Source: Pseudomonas bubulae (lineage in GTDB: Bacteria; Pseudomonadota; Gammaproteobacteria; Pseudomonadales; Pseudomonadaceae). From it: 64,000 bases of DNA. Shown here piece by piece: positions 48,110 to 58,110 of the stretch (the stretch's first letter is position 1; the number at the start of each line of letters is the position of its first letter). The position numbers were made by a program, and so were the translations under genes. The notes below the pieces were generated by a model. It made no database searches. It worked only from the letters and a program-made list of their open reading frames with translations, and had not been told where the DNA came from. Location: contig NZ_UYJA01000003.1 in NCBI RefSeq assembly GCF_900618535.1, forward strand, positions 62,001 to 126,000. Direction: 5' to 3'.

Positions 48110-49003
48110 ATGGGCACGCAAATTTTAGCGGTCGGTGGCGTTCGAATGTTTCGCTATGCCTTCGGTACGCTTTTGCTGTTGGCGGGTACGGCCCTGTTGG
48201 TTGCCAAGGGGCTGGTCTGGCTGGATCTGGAGCCCCGGCTGCTGCGGGCGCTGCAGGGCGGTGCGTTGTGTGCACTGGGCACGGCGTTAGGCGCCGTGCC
48301 TGTCCTGGTTATTCGAAAAATGCCGGTGGCGGTCAGTGACACTCTGCTGGGTTTTGGGGCCGGTGTGATGCTGGCGGCCACGGCCTTTTCGCTGATTGTG
48401 CCGGGCATTGCGGCAGCGCAAAGCCTGGGGTTGTCACCCTGGCCCGCCAGCGGGCTTATAAGTGCAGGGATCCTGCTGGGCGCATTCTGCCTGTTTCTGG
48501 TGGATCGCAAGGTCTCGGGCGCCGGGCCGGAGGTATTTGTCAGTCGCCCCGGCGAGCCGGTCATCGCGCCGCGCATCTGGTTGTTTGTGATTGCCATTGT
48601 GGCGCACAACATTCCTGAAGGCATGGCGGTCGGGGTGTCGGCGGGTGGCGGCATGCCGGATGCCGATAGCCTGGCGATGGGCATTGCGTTGCAGGATGTG
48701 CCGGAAGGCCTGGTGATTGCCCTTGTATTGGCAGGGGCGGGCATGTCGCGGGTCAAGGCGTTCCTGATTGGTGCGGCATCAGGTCTGGTTGAGCCGGTCT
48801 TTGCGGTGCTCTGTGCCTGGCTGGTCAACTTGGCCGAGGTGCTGTTGCCGTTGGGTCTGGCATTGGCGGCCGGGGCGATGCTGCTGGTGGTCACCCAGGA
48901 AGTCATCCCCGAGTCGCGGCGCAATGGCCACGAAAAGCTGGCGAGCCTGGGGCTGTGTGTCGGCTTTTGTTTGATGATGGTGATGGATACGGCGCTTGGT
49001 TGA
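48110..49003 (+). CDS. ZIP-family metal transporter (GufA-like)
   Basis: A 297-residue inner-membrane protein with about eight hydrophobic segments that should move Zn2+ or other divalent ions into the cytosol. The first metal motif is the classic HNIPEGMAVG near residue 168; the second is QDVPEGLVIA near 200, in which the usual His and Asn are Gln and Asp, as in the GufA branch. ATG 48110 is chosen; the longer frame overlaps sodA. It begins 26 bp after sodA, so it may be read through from the Fur operon. Metal import beside Mn-SOD suggests Mn2+ or Zn2+ as cargo, but this is inferred. Confidence 0.85.
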   Translation: MGTQILAVGGVRMFRYAFGTLLLLAGTALLVAKGLVWLDLEPRLLRALQGGALCALGTALGAVPVLVIRKMPVAVSDTLLGFGAGVMLAATAFSLIVPGIAAAQSLGLSPWPASGLISAGILLGAFCLFLVDRKVSGAGPEVFVSRPGEPVIAPRIWLFVIAIVAHNIPEGMAVGVSAGGGMPDADSLAMGIALQDVPEGLVIALVLAGAGMSRVKAFLIGAASGLVEPVFAVLCAWLVNLAEVLLPLGLALAAGAMLLVVTQEVIPESRRNGHEKLASLGLCVGFCLMMVMDTALG

Positions 49004-49042
49004 ATCGATCTCTGCAGATACTCTTTAGTCGATCAATTCCTG

Positions 49043-49097
49043 CCGTGGGAGCGAGCCTGCTCGCGAACAACCTTCGCGAGCAGGCTCGCTCCCACGG
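49043..49097. repeat. REP doublet (REPIN), GAGCCTGC type
   Basis: A 55-base near-perfect palindrome between the convergent ZIP transporter and npr genes, with arms CCGTGGGAGCGAGCCTGCTC and their inverse. It is the same unit as at 10144-10196 and probably acts as a transcript boundary on both strands. Confidence 0.9.
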
Positions 49098-49136
49098 TGG
49101 CAGTTTTCCTGCCGCTGCGTCGAAAAAGCTTCAGGC

Positions 49137-49409
49137 TTATTCACCTTCATCAAAGTAGTTGTTGATCAGGGCAACCAGTGCGTCCAGCGCTTCCTGATCC
49201 TTCTCACCTTCGGTCTTGATGTGGATGGTTGTGCCCTTGCCGGCGGCCAGCATCATCATGGCCATGATGCTTTTGCCGTCGACCATCGACTCAGGGGTGC
49301 GACCCGCCTGGATCTGACATGGAAACTGCCCTGCGATGCCGACAAACTTTGCCGATGCACGGGCGTGCAAGCCCAGTTTGTTGATGATTTCAATTTCCAC
49401 TGCAGGCAT
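49137..49409 (-). CDS. ptsO: Nitrogen-PTS phosphocarrier NPr (HPr-like)
   Basis: Accepts phosphate from PtsP and passes it to PtsN in the nitrogen-related PTS. The 90-residue HPr-fold protein has the phosphorylated His15 in KLGLHARASAKFV and Ser47 in the VDGKSIMAMMMLAA helix. It is the last gene of the rpoN operon, 15 bp after rapZ. As elsewhere in Pseudomonas, no sugar-PTS HPr partner is adjacent, so it is the NPr type. Confidence 0.95.
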   Translation of the reverse strand: MPAVEIEIINKLGLHARASAKFVGIAGQFPCQIQAGRTPESMVDGKSIMAMMMLAAGKGTTIHIKTEGEKDQEALDALVALINNYFDEGE

Positions 49410-49424
49410 CGCGGGGTAGATCCT

Positions 49425-50282
49425 TCAAGTAAGGTCGCGGTGGCGAACCTGGACGTTCTTCAGAGTTTCTTGCAGGCATTTGCCCAGGCGTTCGGTCAGG
49501 TACACGGAGCGGTGATGCCCGCCCGTGCAGCCGATTCCGATTGTCACATAGGCGCGGTTGCTGGCTGCAAAGCGCGGTAGCCATTTAAGCAGGTAGCTGG
49601 AGATGTCCTGGAACATCTCTTCGACATCAGGTTGCGCCGCCAGATAATCGGCTACCGGCTGGTCCAGCCCTGACTGCTCGCGCAGCTCGGGTTTCCAGTA
49701 CGGGTTGGGCAGGCAACGCACGTCAAACACCAGATCGGCATCCACCGGCATACCGCGCTTGAAACCGAACGACTCCACCAAAAAGGCGGTGCCTGGCTCT
49801 GGCTTGTTCAGCAGGCGCAGCTTGATGGTGTCACGTAACTGATACAGATTCAGATTGGTGGTATTGATGGTCAGGTCAGCAAGGTCGGCAATGGGGCCCA
49901 AAAGCTGGGTTTCATCGCGAATGGCTTCGGCAAGGGAGCGGCTCGCGCTGCTGAGCGGGTGGCGCCTGCGGGTTTCCGAGAAGCGCTTGAGCAAGGTTTC
50001 TTCGTCGGCATCCAGGTACAGCACGTCACACTGGATATGCCGGTTACGCACCTCTTCAAGCAACTGCGGAAAACGTGACAAATGACTCGGCAGGTTGCGC
50101 GCATCGATCGAAACGGCCACCAGTGGCTGGGCCAGTTCAGTGTGAATCAACGCGCGTTCGGCCAGTTCCGGCAGCAAGCCGGCTGGCAGGTTGTCGATGC
50201 AATAGAAACCGTTGTCTTCAAGGACGGCGAGGGCAGTGCTTTTACCGGAGCCGGAGCGTCCGCTGACTATGACTAAGCGCAT
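49425..50282 (-). CDS. rapZ: RNase adapter protein RapZ (P-loop)
   Basis: A 285-residue cytosolic protein. In enteric bacteria RapZ guides RNase E to the sRNA GlmZ and so sets GlmS levels for cell wall precursors. The Walker A loop GRSGSGKST is at 8-16; the C-terminal half contains [26 protein letters not shown] and [13 protein letters not shown] with conserved Cys/His. It begins 2 bp after ptsN and ends 15 bp before npr. Whether this organism has a GlmZ-like RNA cannot be told from here. Confidence 0.94.
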   Translation of the reverse strand: MRLVIVSGRSGSGKSTALAVLEDNGFYCIDNLPAGLLPELAERALIHTELAQPLVAVSIDARNLPSHLSRFPQLLEEVRNRHIQCDVLYLDADEETLLKRFSETRRRHPLSSASRSLAEAIRDETQLLGPIADLADLTINTTNLNLYQLRDTIKLRLLNKPEPGTAFLVESFGFKRGMPVDADLVFDVRCLPNPYWKPELREQSGLDQPVADYLAAQPDVEEMFQDISSYLLKWLPRFAASNRAYVTIGIGCTGGHHRSVYLTERLGKCLQETLKNVQVRHRDLT

Positions 50283-50284
50283 GA

Positions 50285-50749
50285 TTAATGACCGTTCTGT
50301 ACGTCCAGAACAACCTGATACAACGCTTCGTTGCTAGGTGCGTTGCGCAGTCTTTCGCGCACGTCTTTGCGATCGAGCATGCTGGCAATCTGCCGGAGCA
50401 GTTCCAGGTGTGCATCGGTTGCCGCTTCTGGCACCAGCAAAACGAAAAGCAGGTCGACCGGCGCGCCATCGATGGCGTCGAAATCTATGGGGGCGTCGAG
50501 GTGCAGCAAGGCGCTTACAGGCGACTCGCAGCCCTTGAGGCGGCAATGGGGTATGGCGATGCCGTTGCCAAAACCGGTGGAACCCAGTTTTTCACGGGCA
50601 ATAAGGCTCTCGAAAACATCCTGCATTTCGAGACCAGGCACTTCGCGGCTGATCAGGTTGGCAATATGTTCGAGTGCACGCTTTTTACTGCCGCCCGGCG
50701 CGTTCACCAGGGAACGGCCGGGGGTCAGGATACTTTCAAGTCGGATCAT
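50285..50749 (-). CDS. ptsN: Nitrogen regulatory EIIA protein PtsN
   Basis: Terminal EIIA of the nitrogen PTS; its phosphorylation state tunes potassium transport and other metabolism. The 154-residue protein has the phosphorylated His68 in [11 protein letters not shown] and the PTS EIIA fold with [26 protein letters not shown] around 80-105. It lies 2 bp before rapZ and 12 bp after hpf. Gene order hpf–ptsN–rapZ–npr matches E. coli and Pseudomonas. Confidence 0.96.
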   Translation of the reverse strand: MIRLESILTPGRSLVNAPGGSKKRALEHIANLISREVPGLEMQDVFESLIAREKLGSTGFGNGIAIPHCRLKGCESPVSALLHLDAPIDFDAIDGAPVDLLFVLLVPEAATDAHLELLRQIASMLDRKDVRERLRNAPSNEALYQVVLDVQNGH

Positions 50750-50761
50750 GGGTAGGGAGTA

Positions 50762-51070
50762 TTAACGACCGGTCGCGCCCTGGAGCAGGCTTTGGGTCTT
50801 TTCCTTATGCTTTTTCAGTTGGCGATCAAGCTTGTCAGTGAGCAGATCGATGGCGGCATACATATCGTCATGCTCGGCGTTGGCAACGACTTCTCCTCCA
50901 TGGATGTGCAAGGTGGCCTCGATTTTCTGTTTCAGTTTTTCGACCGCCATCGTTACCTGTACGTTGGTAATCTTGTCGAAGTGACGCTCCAGTCGGTCGA
51001 GTTTTTCGCCGATGTATGCGCGTAGCGGTTCGGTGACTTCCAGTTGGTGTCCACTGATGTTGACTTGCAT
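50762..51070 (-). CDS. hpf: Ribosome hibernation-promoting factor, short form
   Basis: Binds the 30S subunit and promotes 100S ribosome dimers in stationary phase. The 102-residue form starts MQVNISGHQLEVTEPLRAYIG and has the charged helix KLDRLERHFDKI and the ATLHIHGGEVVANAEHDDMYAAIDLLTDKL region. It lacks the long C-terminal dimerising domain, as is usual in gammaproteobacteria. ATG 51070 follows GGAG; the longer frame adds 18 unrelated residues. It lies 75 bp after rpoN. Confidence 0.95.
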   Translation of the reverse strand: MQVNISGHQLEVTEPLRAYIGEKLDRLERHFDKITNVQVTMAVEKLKQKIEATLHIHGGEVVANAEHDDMYAAIDLLTDKLDRQLKKHKEKTQSLLQGATGR

Positions 51071-51145
51071 ACAGTTTCTCCTTTGATGCCATTGCATAAA
51101 GCGGCAGGCCGAGCAGCCTGCCACTGAAACGCCGGGGTCCGTGGC

Positions 51146-52639
51146 TTACATCAAACGCTTGCGTTCGCTCGAAGGCGCTATCCCGAGGGATTCGCGGTAC
51201 TTGGCGACGGTGCGACGGGCTACCTGAATACCTTGTGCCTCCAGTAAACCAGCGATCTTGCTGTCACTCAACGGCTTTTTCTGATTTTCCGCTGCAACCA
51301 GTTTTTTGATGATGGCACGGATCGCGGTGGAGGAGCATTCGCCGCCTTCAGAGGTGCTGACGTGGCTGGAGAAAAAGTATTTAAGTTCATAAATACCCCG
51401 TGGGGTATGCATGAATTTTTGTGTGGTAACCCGGGAAATGGTGGATTCGTGCATGCCCACCGCTTCGGCGATATCGTGCAGTACCAGGGGTTTCATGGCT
51501 TCATCGCCATGCTCGAGAAAGCCGCGTTGGTGCTCGACGATCTGGGTCGCCACTTTCATCAGGGTTTCGTTGCGGCTTTGCAGGCTTTTGATAAACCAGC
51601 GTGCTTCCTGCAGCTGGTTGCGCATAAAGGTGTTGTCGGCGCTGGTATCGGCTCTGCGTACGAAACCGGCGTATTGCGCGTTCACCCGCAGGCGCGGTAC
51701 GGACTCCTGGTTAAGCTCGACCAGCCAGCGCTCGTTGTCCTTGCGCACGATCACGTCAGGTACGACGTATTCGGCTTCGCTGGATTCGATTTGCGAACCC
51801 GGGCGCGGGTTGAGGCTCTGTACCAGTTCAATGACCTGGCGCAGTTCGTCCTCTTTGAGCTTCATGCGGCGCATCAGCTGGCTGTAGTCGCGTGCGCCCA
51901 GCAGGTCGATGTAGTCGGTGACCAGGCGCTTGGCCTCGCTCAGCCAGGGGGTCTTGGCAGGCAGTTGGCGCAATTGCAGGAGCAGGCATTCGCCCAGGTT
52001 GCGCGCGCCAATGCCAGCCGGTTCGAATTGCTGGATGCGATGCAGGACGGCTTCGATTTCATCGAGTTCAATGTCCAGTTCCGGATCAAAGGCTTCGAGG
52101 ATTTCTTCGAGGGTTTCGTCCAGGTAGCCCTGGTTGTTGATGCAGTCGATCAGGGTTACGCCGATCAGACGGTCGGTGTCGGACATCGGAGCCAGGTTCA
52201 ATTGCCACAGCAGGTGGCTTTGCAGGCTTTCACCGGTCGAGGTGCGGGTGGTGAAGTCCCACTCGTCATCGTCGTTGCTTGGCAGGCTGCTGGCGCTGGT
52301 CTGGTAGATGTCTTCCCAGGCAGTGTCCACGGGCAGTTCGTTGGGAATGCGCTCACCCCAGTCACCGTCTTCCAGATTGTCTACGGTCTGGGCAGTTTCC
52401 TGGTAGGTGGGCTCTTGAACGTCGGGATTGGGCTTTTGCTCAATGTTATCGGCAAGGGGGTCTGCATTGTCGAAGTCGTCGCCTTCTTCCTGGCGCTCGA
52501 GCATGGGGTTGGACTCCAGGGCTTCCTGGATTTCCTGTTGCAGATCGAGGGTCGACAATTGGAGCAGGCGGATGGCCTGTTGCAGCTGAGGTGTCATTGT
52601 CAGCTGCTGGCCCATTCTCAGGACTAGCGATGGTTTCAT
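51146..52639 (-). CDS. rpoN: RNA polymerase sigma-54 factor
   Basis: Alternative sigma factor for nitrogen, motility and other promoters that need enhancer-binding ATPases. The 497-residue protein has the Gln/Leu-rich region I ([23 protein letters not shown]), an acidic linker (about 60-125), the core-binding domain, and the RpoN box [10 protein letters not shown] about 20 residues from the end. All parts are intact. It lies between lptB and hpf; a 235-bp gap from lptB suggests its own promoter. Confidence 0.97.
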   Translation of the reverse strand: MKPSLVLRMGQQLTMTPQLQQAIRLLQLSTLDLQQEIQEALESNPMLERQEEGDDFDNADPLADNIEQKPNPDVQEPTYQETAQTVDNLEDGDWGERIPNELPVDTAWEDIYQTSASSLPSNDDDEWDFTTRTSTGESLQSHLLWQLNLAPMSDTDRLIGVTLIDCINNQGYLDETLEEILEAFDPELDIELDEIEAVLHRIQQFEPAGIGARNLGECLLLQLRQLPAKTPWLSEAKRLVTDYIDLLGARDYSQLMRRMKLKEDELRQVIELVQSLNPRPGSQIESSEAEYVVPDVIVRKDNERWLVELNQESVPRLRVNAQYAGFVRRADTSADNTFMRNQLQEARWFIKSLQSRNETLMKVATQIVEHQRGFLEHGDEAMKPLVLHDIAEAVGMHESTISRVTTQKFMHTPRGIYELKYFFSSHVSTSEGGECSSTAIRAIIKKLVAAENQKKPLSDSKIAGLLEAQGIQVARRTVAKYRESLGIAPSSERKRLM

Positions 52640-52838
52640 GGCAGGGGCTTAACACCTTATTCGCCGGCGCACATGGCGCCATCCACTACAGGGCGCGTGA
52701 GCGCCAAACATAAGCAAATTATATGCCTGAAACCGGTGCGTTTGCCTAGGGGGCGGTCTAAATTAGTTTGCGGGTGGTGAACTGATCGAGAGCACCCCGT
52801 TGAATATTCGGGCAATAAAATGCTGGCGCATTTTTACT

Positions 52839-52874
52839 GCCCGGATGCCCTGGCTGCCCATGATGTGTCCGGGC
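52839..52874 (-). terminator. Hairpin after lptB
   Basis: On the minus strand GCCCGGA (52874-52868) directly after the lptB stop can pair with TCCGGGC (52845-52839) around a 22-base loop. No T-tract follows, so it may only weaken read-through into rpoN. Confidence 0.35.
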
Positions 52875-53600
52875 TTAGAGGCGGAACTCGTGACCCAGGT
52901 AAACTTCCCGCACCAACTTGTTGGCCAGAATCGTTTCAGCATCGCCTTCAGCGATCAATTGCCCGTCATTGACGATATAGGCCGTTTCGCAGATATCGAG
53001 GGTTTCACGGACATTGTGGTCGGTGATCAGCACGCCAATGCCCTTGGCTTTGAGGTGGTAGATGATTTGTTTGATGTCGCCCACCGAGATCGGATCGACA
53101 CCGGCAAAGGGTTCGTCGAGCAGGATGAACTTGGGTGCCGTGGCCAGTGCGCGGGCAATTTCTACCCGACGGCGCTCACCGCCCGACAGGCTCATGCCCA
53201 GGTTGTCGCGAATATGGTTGATATGGAATTCCTGCAGCAGGCTTTCCAGCTCCTTGCGACGACCGGTCTTGTCGAGCTCCTTGCGGGTTTCGAGGATTGC
53301 CATGATGTTGTCGGCCACCGACAGCTTGCGAAAGATCGAGGCTTCCTGTGGCAAGTAACCGATACCGGCGCGTGCGCGACCATGCATGGGCTCGTGGCTG
53401 ACGTCCAGGTCATCGATCAGTACGCGACCCTGATCGGCGTGCACCAGGCCGACAATCATGTAGAAACAGGTGGTTTTGCCCGCGCCGTTGGGGCCGAGCA
53501 GGCCCACGATTTGCCCGCTGTCGATCGACAGGCTGACATCACGTACTACCTGACGGCTCTTGTAGCTTTTGGCCAGATGCTGGGCTTTCAGAGTTGCCAT
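52875..53600 (-). CDS. lptB: LPS export ABC transporter ATP-binding protein LptB
   Basis: ATPase of the LptB2FGC complex that drives lipopolysaccharide out of the inner membrane. The 241-residue protein has Walker [10 protein letters not shown] near 36-44, signature [15 protein letters not shown] near 138-152, and Walker [16 protein letters not shown]. All are intact. Its ATG overlaps the lptA stop by one base, so the two are coupled in the kdsD–kdsC–lptC–lptA–lptB operon. Confidence 0.97.
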   Translation of the reverse strand: MATLKAQHLAKSYKSRQVVRDVSLSIDSGQIVGLLGPNGAGKTTCFYMIVGLVHADQGRVLIDDLDVSHEPMHGRARAGIGYLPQEASIFRKLSVADNIMAILETRKELDKTGRRKELESLLQEFHINHIRDNLGMSLSGGERRRVEIARALATAPKFILLDEPFAGVDPISVGDIKQIIYHLKAKGIGVLITDHNVRETLDICETAYIVNDGQLIAEGDAETILANKLVREVYLGHEFRL

Positions 53601-54145
53601 TACTGGGCCTTCTGCTGGTCGGTTTTCTTCTTGGGCTGGATCACCATGTCGATGCGCGGGCGAGGTGCGGTGACATTGGCGCCATTGGCGCGACCGGCAC
53701 TGGCAATTTGTTTTACCGTGTCGTAGACGATTTTCTCGCCCTCGGTGGTATTGCCGTCGTTAATCACTTTGGCCTTGTCAATCAGTACGATGCGGTTTTG
53801 TGGTGCATGGTATTGAATGGTGACGGCATAAGCCTGTACCGGTTTGGGGTCAGTGGCTTTTTGCAGTTGCTCGAAGTAGGCCAGGTTGCCGACGGATGTC
53901 ACCACGTCGATTTCGCCCGCAGCATTACGGGTGATGGTGACGGTGTTGCCGGTGATTTTCATCGAGCCCTGGGTGATGATGACATCGCCCTTGTAGGTGG
54001 CAATACCTTGCTTGTCATCCAGTTGTGCCTCGTTGGCCTGGATGCGAATAGGTTGTTCGGTGTCGTTCGGCAGAGCCCAGGCGCTCACGCTTCCCAGTGC
54101 TGCGCTCAGGCTGAGCAATAAAGGGAGGGTTTTAACGAGACTCAT
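53600..54145 (-). CDS. lptA: LPS transport periplasmic protein LptA
   Basis: Periplasmic bridge protein that carries LPS between LptC and the outer-membrane LptDE. The 181-residue precursor has a signal ([20 protein letters not shown]) and the OstA-like beta-jellyroll: [33 protein letters not shown] split around 35-65. The tail is basic ([12 protein letters not shown]). Its start lies inside the end of lptC by 14 bases. Neighbours lptB and lptC confirm the call. Confidence 0.95.
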   Translation of the reverse strand: MSLVKTLPLLLSLSAALGSVSAWALPNDTEQPIRIQANEAQLDDKQGIATYKGDVIITQGSMKITGNTVTITRNAAGEIDVVTSVGNLAYFEQLQKATDPKPVQAYAVTIQYHAPQNRIVLIDKAKVINDGNTTEGEKIVYDTVKQIASAGRANGANVTAPRPRIDMVIQPKKKTDQQKAQ

Positions 54146-54704
54146 ACTGTCCTCTTACGTTGGACAGCAGGTCCATCCTGCCGTCTTTCAAATATGCTTT
54201 CATGCCCTTGCCAGTGGTTACGCCGCCAGCGCCGTCGATTCTAACGTCTCGCTCGGTCTGCGCATATTCCTTCTGGGGGAATACAGTCATACGGGTACTG
54301 GTAATAATGGTGGTGCGGTTTTTTTCGTCAGTGCGCGCGATGCGCACCGAATCGATAAGCTCGACCTCGGTGCCATCCGGGTTGACTTCACCGCGCTCGC
54401 TCTGCACGTTCCACGGGTAGGCCGTGCCGCGGTAGAGCTGCATTTTCGGTTGGGTCATCTGAGTGACCTCGGAAGCCTTCAAATGTTCAAGCTTCTCGGA
54501 CGTCATGTCGTACTGCAGCTTGCCGTCAGGTAAAAACTGACGGCTGTGTGCATTGGTGGCGTAGTAGTCGATAGCGTTTTCATCCACCGCCAGGGTAGGG
54601 GCATTGAGAAAACGTTCCGGCCTGATATTCCAGTAGCCAGCAGCTGCAAACAGCGAGGCAATCACTGTAAACAGCACTATTTGGCGAATCTTTTTGCTCA
54701 GCAT
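54132..54704 (-). CDS. lptC: LPS export protein LptC
   Basis: Bitopic inner-membrane protein that takes LPS from LptBFG and passes it to LptA. The 190-residue protein has one N-terminal helix (QIVLFTVIASLFAAAGYWNI) and a periplasmic OstA-like domain (DENAIDYYATNAHSRQF, VRIDGAGGVTTGKGMKAYLKDG). It starts 8 bp after kdsC and overlaps lptA by 14 bases. Sequence similarity in this family is low, so context carries much of the weight. Confidence 0.93.
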   Translation of the reverse strand: MLSKKIRQIVLFTVIASLFAAAGYWNIRPERFLNAPTLAVDENAIDYYATNAHSRQFLPDGKLQYDMTSEKLEHLKASEVTQMTQPKMQLYRGTAYPWNVQSERGEVNPDGTEVELIDSVRIARTDEKNRTTIITSTRMTVFPQKEYAQTERDVRIDGAGGVTTGKGMKAYLKDGRMDLLSNVRGQYESR

Positions 54705-54712
54705 AGAAAGCT

Positions 54713-55237
54713 CTATAGGTAGGCGGCGTGGGCTGCGTCCAGGCTGCCCTGGGCACGCAGAATCAGCTCGCAGAATTCACGGGCGGCACCTTCGCCACCC
54801 CGCGCCCGGGTTACCCCGTGGGCGTGCTCGCGGACAAAGTCCGCAGCGTTGGCCACGGCCATGCCCAGACCTACCCGGCGGATAACCGGCAGGTCGGGCA
54901 AGTCATCTCCCAGGTAGGCAACCTGTTCATAGCTTAGGTTGAGTTGGCCAAGAAGCTCGTCCAGTACGACCAATTTGTCTTCGCGGCCCTGGTACAGATA
55001 CGGGATGCCCAGGTTTTGTGCGCGACGCTCGACCACCGGGGTTTTGCGGCCGCTGATAATTGCCGTTTGCACACCGGCGGCCATAAGCATCTTGATGCCC
55101 TGGCCGTCGAGGGTATTGAAGGTCTTGAATTCGCTGCCATCTTCGAGGAAATACAGGCGGCCGTCGGTCAATACGCCGTCAACGTCAAAAATGGCCAGCT
55201 TGATGCCCTTGCCGCGCTTGAGAAGTTCCTGGGTCAT
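54713..55237 (-). CDS. kdsC: 3-deoxy-D-manno-octulosonate 8-phosphate phosphatase
   Basis: Removes phosphate from Kdo-8-phosphate, giving Kdo for the LPS core. The 174-residue HAD-family protein has the catalytic Asp18 and Asp20 in LAIFDVDGVLTDGRL, the Ser/Thr region AIISGRKTPVVERRAQNLG and the acidic pair in YLGDDLPDLPVI. Its ATG overlaps the kdsD stop by one base, so they are coupled. Kdo made here meets LPS export by LptCAB downstream. Confidence 0.96.
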   Translation of the reverse strand: MTQELLKRGKGIKLAIFDVDGVLTDGRLYFLEDGSEFKTFNTLDGQGIKMLMAAGVQTAIISGRKTPVVERRAQNLGIPYLYQGREDKLVVLDELLGQLNLSYEQVAYLGDDLPDLPVIRRVGLGMAVANAADFVREHAHGVTRARGGEGAAREFCELILRAQGSLDAAHAAYL

Positions 55238-56211
55238 TACATTACTCCTGCGCGTAGCAGATCGTGCATGTTCAAGGCGCCAACCGGACGATCTTGCTTG
55301 TCGACCACCACCAGCGCGCTGATTTTGTGGTCTTCCATGATTTTAAGGGCTTCGGCTGCCAGCATGTCGGCGCGGGCGGTTTTGCCGTGCGGGGTCATGA
55401 CCGCGTCGATGGTGGCGTTGCGGATGTCGATTTCGCGGTCCAGGGTGCGGCGCAAGTCGCCGTCAGTAAAGATTCCGGCCAGTCGACCGTCCTCTTCTAT
55501 GACGACGGTCATGCCCAGGCCCTTGTGGGTCATTTCCATCAACGCTTCCTTGAGCAATGTACCGCGCACGACTTGCGGCAGTTCATCACCAGAGTGCATG
55601 ACGTTTTCCACTTTCAGCAATAGGCGTCGGCCCAGTGCTCCGCCGGGGTGGGAAAAGGCGAAATCTTCTGCAGTAAAACCGCGAGCTTCAAGCAGGGCAA
55701 TAGCCAGTGCATCGCCCAGCACCAAGGTTGCCGTGGTGGACGAGGTCGGTGCCAGATTCAACGGGCAGGCTTCCTGGGCCACGCGGGCATCCAGGCTGAC
55801 ATCGGCGGCCTTGGCCAGCGGCGATTCGGGGTTGCCGGTCATGCTGATCAGCTTGATGCCCAGGCGCTTGATCAGTGGCAGCAGGGTGACGATTTCGGCG
55901 GTCGAGCCGGAGTTGGACAGTGCGAGGATAATGTCATCGCGGGTAATCATGCCCATGTCGCCGTGGCTGGCTTCTGCCGGGTGGACAAAAAAAGCCGTGG
56001 TGCCGGTGCTGGCCAGGGTTGCGGCAATTTTATTGCCGATGTGTCCTGACTTGCCCATGCCGACCACGACCACCCGGCCTTTACTGGCCAAAATCATCTC
56101 GCAAGCGCGTACGAAATCTGCGTCGATATGTGTCAGCAAGCCCTCTACGGCTTCCAGTTCGAGGCGGATGGTGCGTTGGGCGGATTGGATCAGGTCGCTG
56201 GATTGGCTCAT
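55237..56211 (-). CDS. kdsD: D-arabinose 5-phosphate isomerase
   Basis: Converts ribulose 5-phosphate to arabinose 5-phosphate, the first step to Kdo. The 324-residue protein has an N-terminal SIS sugar-isomerase domain (VVVGMGKSGHIGNKIAATLASTG near 47-68, HGDMGMI and SNSGSTAEI motifs) and two C-terminal CBS domains (about 205-320). It begins the kdsDC–lptCAB run and is divergent from mlaF over a 292-bp gap. A GutQ-type paralogue is the main alternative; the context settles it. Confidence 0.95.
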   Translation of the reverse strand: MSQSSDLIQSAQRTIRLELEAVEGLLTHIDADFVRACEMILASKGRVVVVGMGKSGHIGNKIAATLASTGTTAFFVHPAEASHGDMGMITRDDIILALSNSGSTAEIVTLLPLIKRLGIKLISMTGNPESPLAKAADVSLDARVAQEACPLNLAPTSSTTATLVLGDALAIALLEARGFTAEDFAFSHPGGALGRRLLLKVENVMHSGDELPQVVRGTLLKEALMEMTHKGLGMTVVIEEDGRLAGIFTDGDLRRTLDREIDIRNATIDAVMTPHGKTARADMLAAEALKIMEDHKISALVVVDKQDRPVGALNMHDLLRAGVM

Positions 56212-56379
56212 GGTTGAAGTCGGGTAGCCTGAGAAAAGGCAACGATTATAGCGGTTATGTGGCGTTCCCTCACGCTTGATCGCTGTGCTTTATTGCATGT
56301 GCTTACAAAGTGCGCGTGTGTTTGCAGAAAAAACATCTTTATTTCACTGTACTGAGACTTAACCGGCACTCCTTCGGTC

Positions 56380-56409
56380 TTGGGCGGTCACTATGAGCAG
56401 TGGTATAGT
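56380..56409 (+). promoter_or_regulatory. Probable promoter of the mla operon
   Basis: TTGGGC (56380-56385) and TATAGT (56404-56409), 18 bases apart, form a sigma-70-like promoter about 95 bases before mlaF. Downstream, CTTCTT and AAGAAG around a three-base centre (near 56442-56457) form a small hairpin in the leader. The 292-bp gap between kdsD and mlaF otherwise shows no gene. Confidence 0.5.
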
Positions 56410-56503
56410 TCGCCGCCAGTTCGGCCCGCCAGGGAACGCGTGCTTCTTCACAAGAAGTTTGGTGTCCGGGTGAGAGGCAGAGGCTGCATCGCAAGGAGTT
56501 TAG

Positions 56504-57313
56504 ATGAGCGCCGATAACGCCTACGCGGTCGAGCTGAAGGGAGTGTCCTTCAAGCGCGGTACGCGCAGCATCTTCAATAATGTCGATATTCGCATCCCGC
56601 GTGGCAAGGTCACGGGGATCATGGGGCCGTCTGGCTGCGGCAAGACCACACTGTTGCGCCTGATGGGCATGCAACTGCGTCCCAACAGCGGCGAAGTGTG
56701 GGTCAACAATCAAAACCTGCCGGCCCTGTCGCGCAGTGATTTGTTTGATGCCCGCAAGCATATGGGCGTGTTGTTTCAGAGCGGTGCGCTGTTTACCGAT
56801 CTGGACGTGTTCGAGAACGTTGCTTTCCCGTTGCGGGTGCATACCGAGCTGCCGGAAGAAATGATCCGTGACATCGTGCTGCTTAAATTGCAGGCGGTGG
56901 GCTTGCGCGGAGCTATCGACCTGATGCCCGACGAGTTGTCCGGCGGCATGAAACGCCGGGTGGCGCTGGCGCGGGCGATTGCCCTGGATCCGCAGATCCT
57001 GATGTATGACGAACCCTTCGTGGGGCAGGATCCCATTGCAATGGGCGTGCTGGTACGCCTGATTCGTTTGCTCAATGATGCGCTGGGCATTACCAGTATC
57101 GTGGTTTCTCACGATCTGGCTGAAACTGCGAGCATTGCCGACTATCTATATGTAGTCGGCGATGGCCAGGTGCTGGGGCAGGGCACGCCCGAAGAATTGA
57201 TGAACGCCGATAACCCGCGCATTCGCCAGTTCATGACCGGCGACCCGGATGGCCCGGTTCCGTTCCACTTTCCGGCGTCGGACTACCGAACCGATCTACT
57301 GGGGAAGCGCTGA
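56504..57313 (+). CDS. mlaF: Mla ATP-binding protein MlaF
   Basis: ATPase of the MlaFEDB inner-membrane complex that keeps phospholipids out of the outer leaflet of the outer membrane. The 269-residue protein has Walker [10 protein letters not shown] at 41-49, signature [14 protein letters not shown] near 145-158, and Walker [19 protein letters not shown] site precedes the ATG. The stop overlaps the mlaE start by one base. The long C-terminal tail is the part that grips MlaB in the known structures. Confidence 0.96.
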   Translation: MSADNAYAVELKGVSFKRGTRSIFNNVDIRIPRGKVTGIMGPSGCGKTTLLRLMGMQLRPNSGEVWVNNQNLPALSRSDLFDARKHMGVLFQSGALFTDLDVFENVAFPLRVHTELPEEMIRDIVLLKLQAVGLRGAIDLMPDELSGGMKRRVALARAIALDPQILMYDEPFVGQDPIAMGVLVRLIRLLNDALGITSIVVSHDLAETASIADYLYVVGDGQVLGQGTPEELMNADNPRIRQFMTGDPDGPVPFHFPASDYRTDLLGKR

Positions 57314-58110
57314 TGCGCAAGATGTCATTAATGAGCCGTATCGGTCTGTTCGGCCGGGCCGGGATCGACACCGTTGCGGTACTGGGGCGTTCGGCAGTGT
57401 TCCTGTTTCATGCACTGCTGGGGCGTGGCGGTATCGGGGGCGGGTTTGGTTTGCTGGTCAGGCAGCTGCATTCGGTTGGCGTCATGTCGCTGGTCATTAT
57501 CGTGGTGTCCGGCATATTTATCGGCATGGTACTGGCACTGCAAGGCTTCAGTATCCTGTCCAGCTATGGTTCGGAGCAGGCAGTGGGGCAGATGGTGGCC
57601 CTGACCCTGTTGCGCGAACTGGGTCCCGTGGTTACCGCCTTGCTGTTCGCCGGGCGCGCAGGGTCGGCGCTGACGGCTGAAATCGGCAACATGAAATCGA
57701 CCGAGCAGCTGTCCAGCCTGGAAATGATCGGTGTTGATCCGCTCAAGTACATCATTGCGCCGCGGTTGTGGGCCGGGTTTATTTCCCTGCCTGTGCTGGC
57801 GATGATTTTCAGCGTGGTCGGGATCTGGGGTGGTTCGTGGGTTGCCGTGGACTGGCTCGGTGTCTACGACGGCTCCTACTGGGCCAACATGCAAAACAGC
57901 GTAACCTTCAGTGGTGACGTAATTAACGGGATCATCAAAAGCATCGTGTTTGCCTTTGTGGTGACCTGGATTGCCGTGTTTCAAGGTTATGACTGTGAGC
58001 CCACCTCAGAGGGGATCAGCCGTGCCACTACCAAGACCGTGGTGTATGCCTCACTGGCAGTCCTCGGGCTGGACTTTATATTGACCGCCTTGATGTTTGG
58101 AGATTTCTGA
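57313..58110 (+). CDS. mlaE: Mla permease MlaE
   Basis: Membrane permease of the Mla system. The 265-residue protein has about five transmembrane helices and the MlaE-family motifs [44 protein letters not shown] (split about 97-126) and [20 protein letters not shown]. It overlaps mlaF and mlaD by one base each, showing translational coupling through the whole operon. Confidence 0.96.
   Translation: MRKMSLMSRIGLFGRAGIDTVAVLGRSAVFLFHALLGRGGIGGGFGLLVRQLHSVGVMSLVIIVVSGIFIGMVLALQGFSILSSYGSEQAVGQMVALTLLRELGPVVTALLFAGRAGSALTAEIGNMKSTEQLSSLEMIGVDPLKYIIAPRLWAGFISLPVLAMIFSVVGIWGGSWVAVDWLGVYDGSYWANMQNSVTFSGDVINGIIKSIVFAFVVTWIAVFQGYDCEPTSEGISRATTKTVVYASLAVLGLDFILTALMFGDF

Noticed and set aside
51362..52627. 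421-residue open frame antisense to rpoN
   Set aside because: rpoN is complete on the minus strand with its RpoN box; the opposite frame has no recognisable domain.
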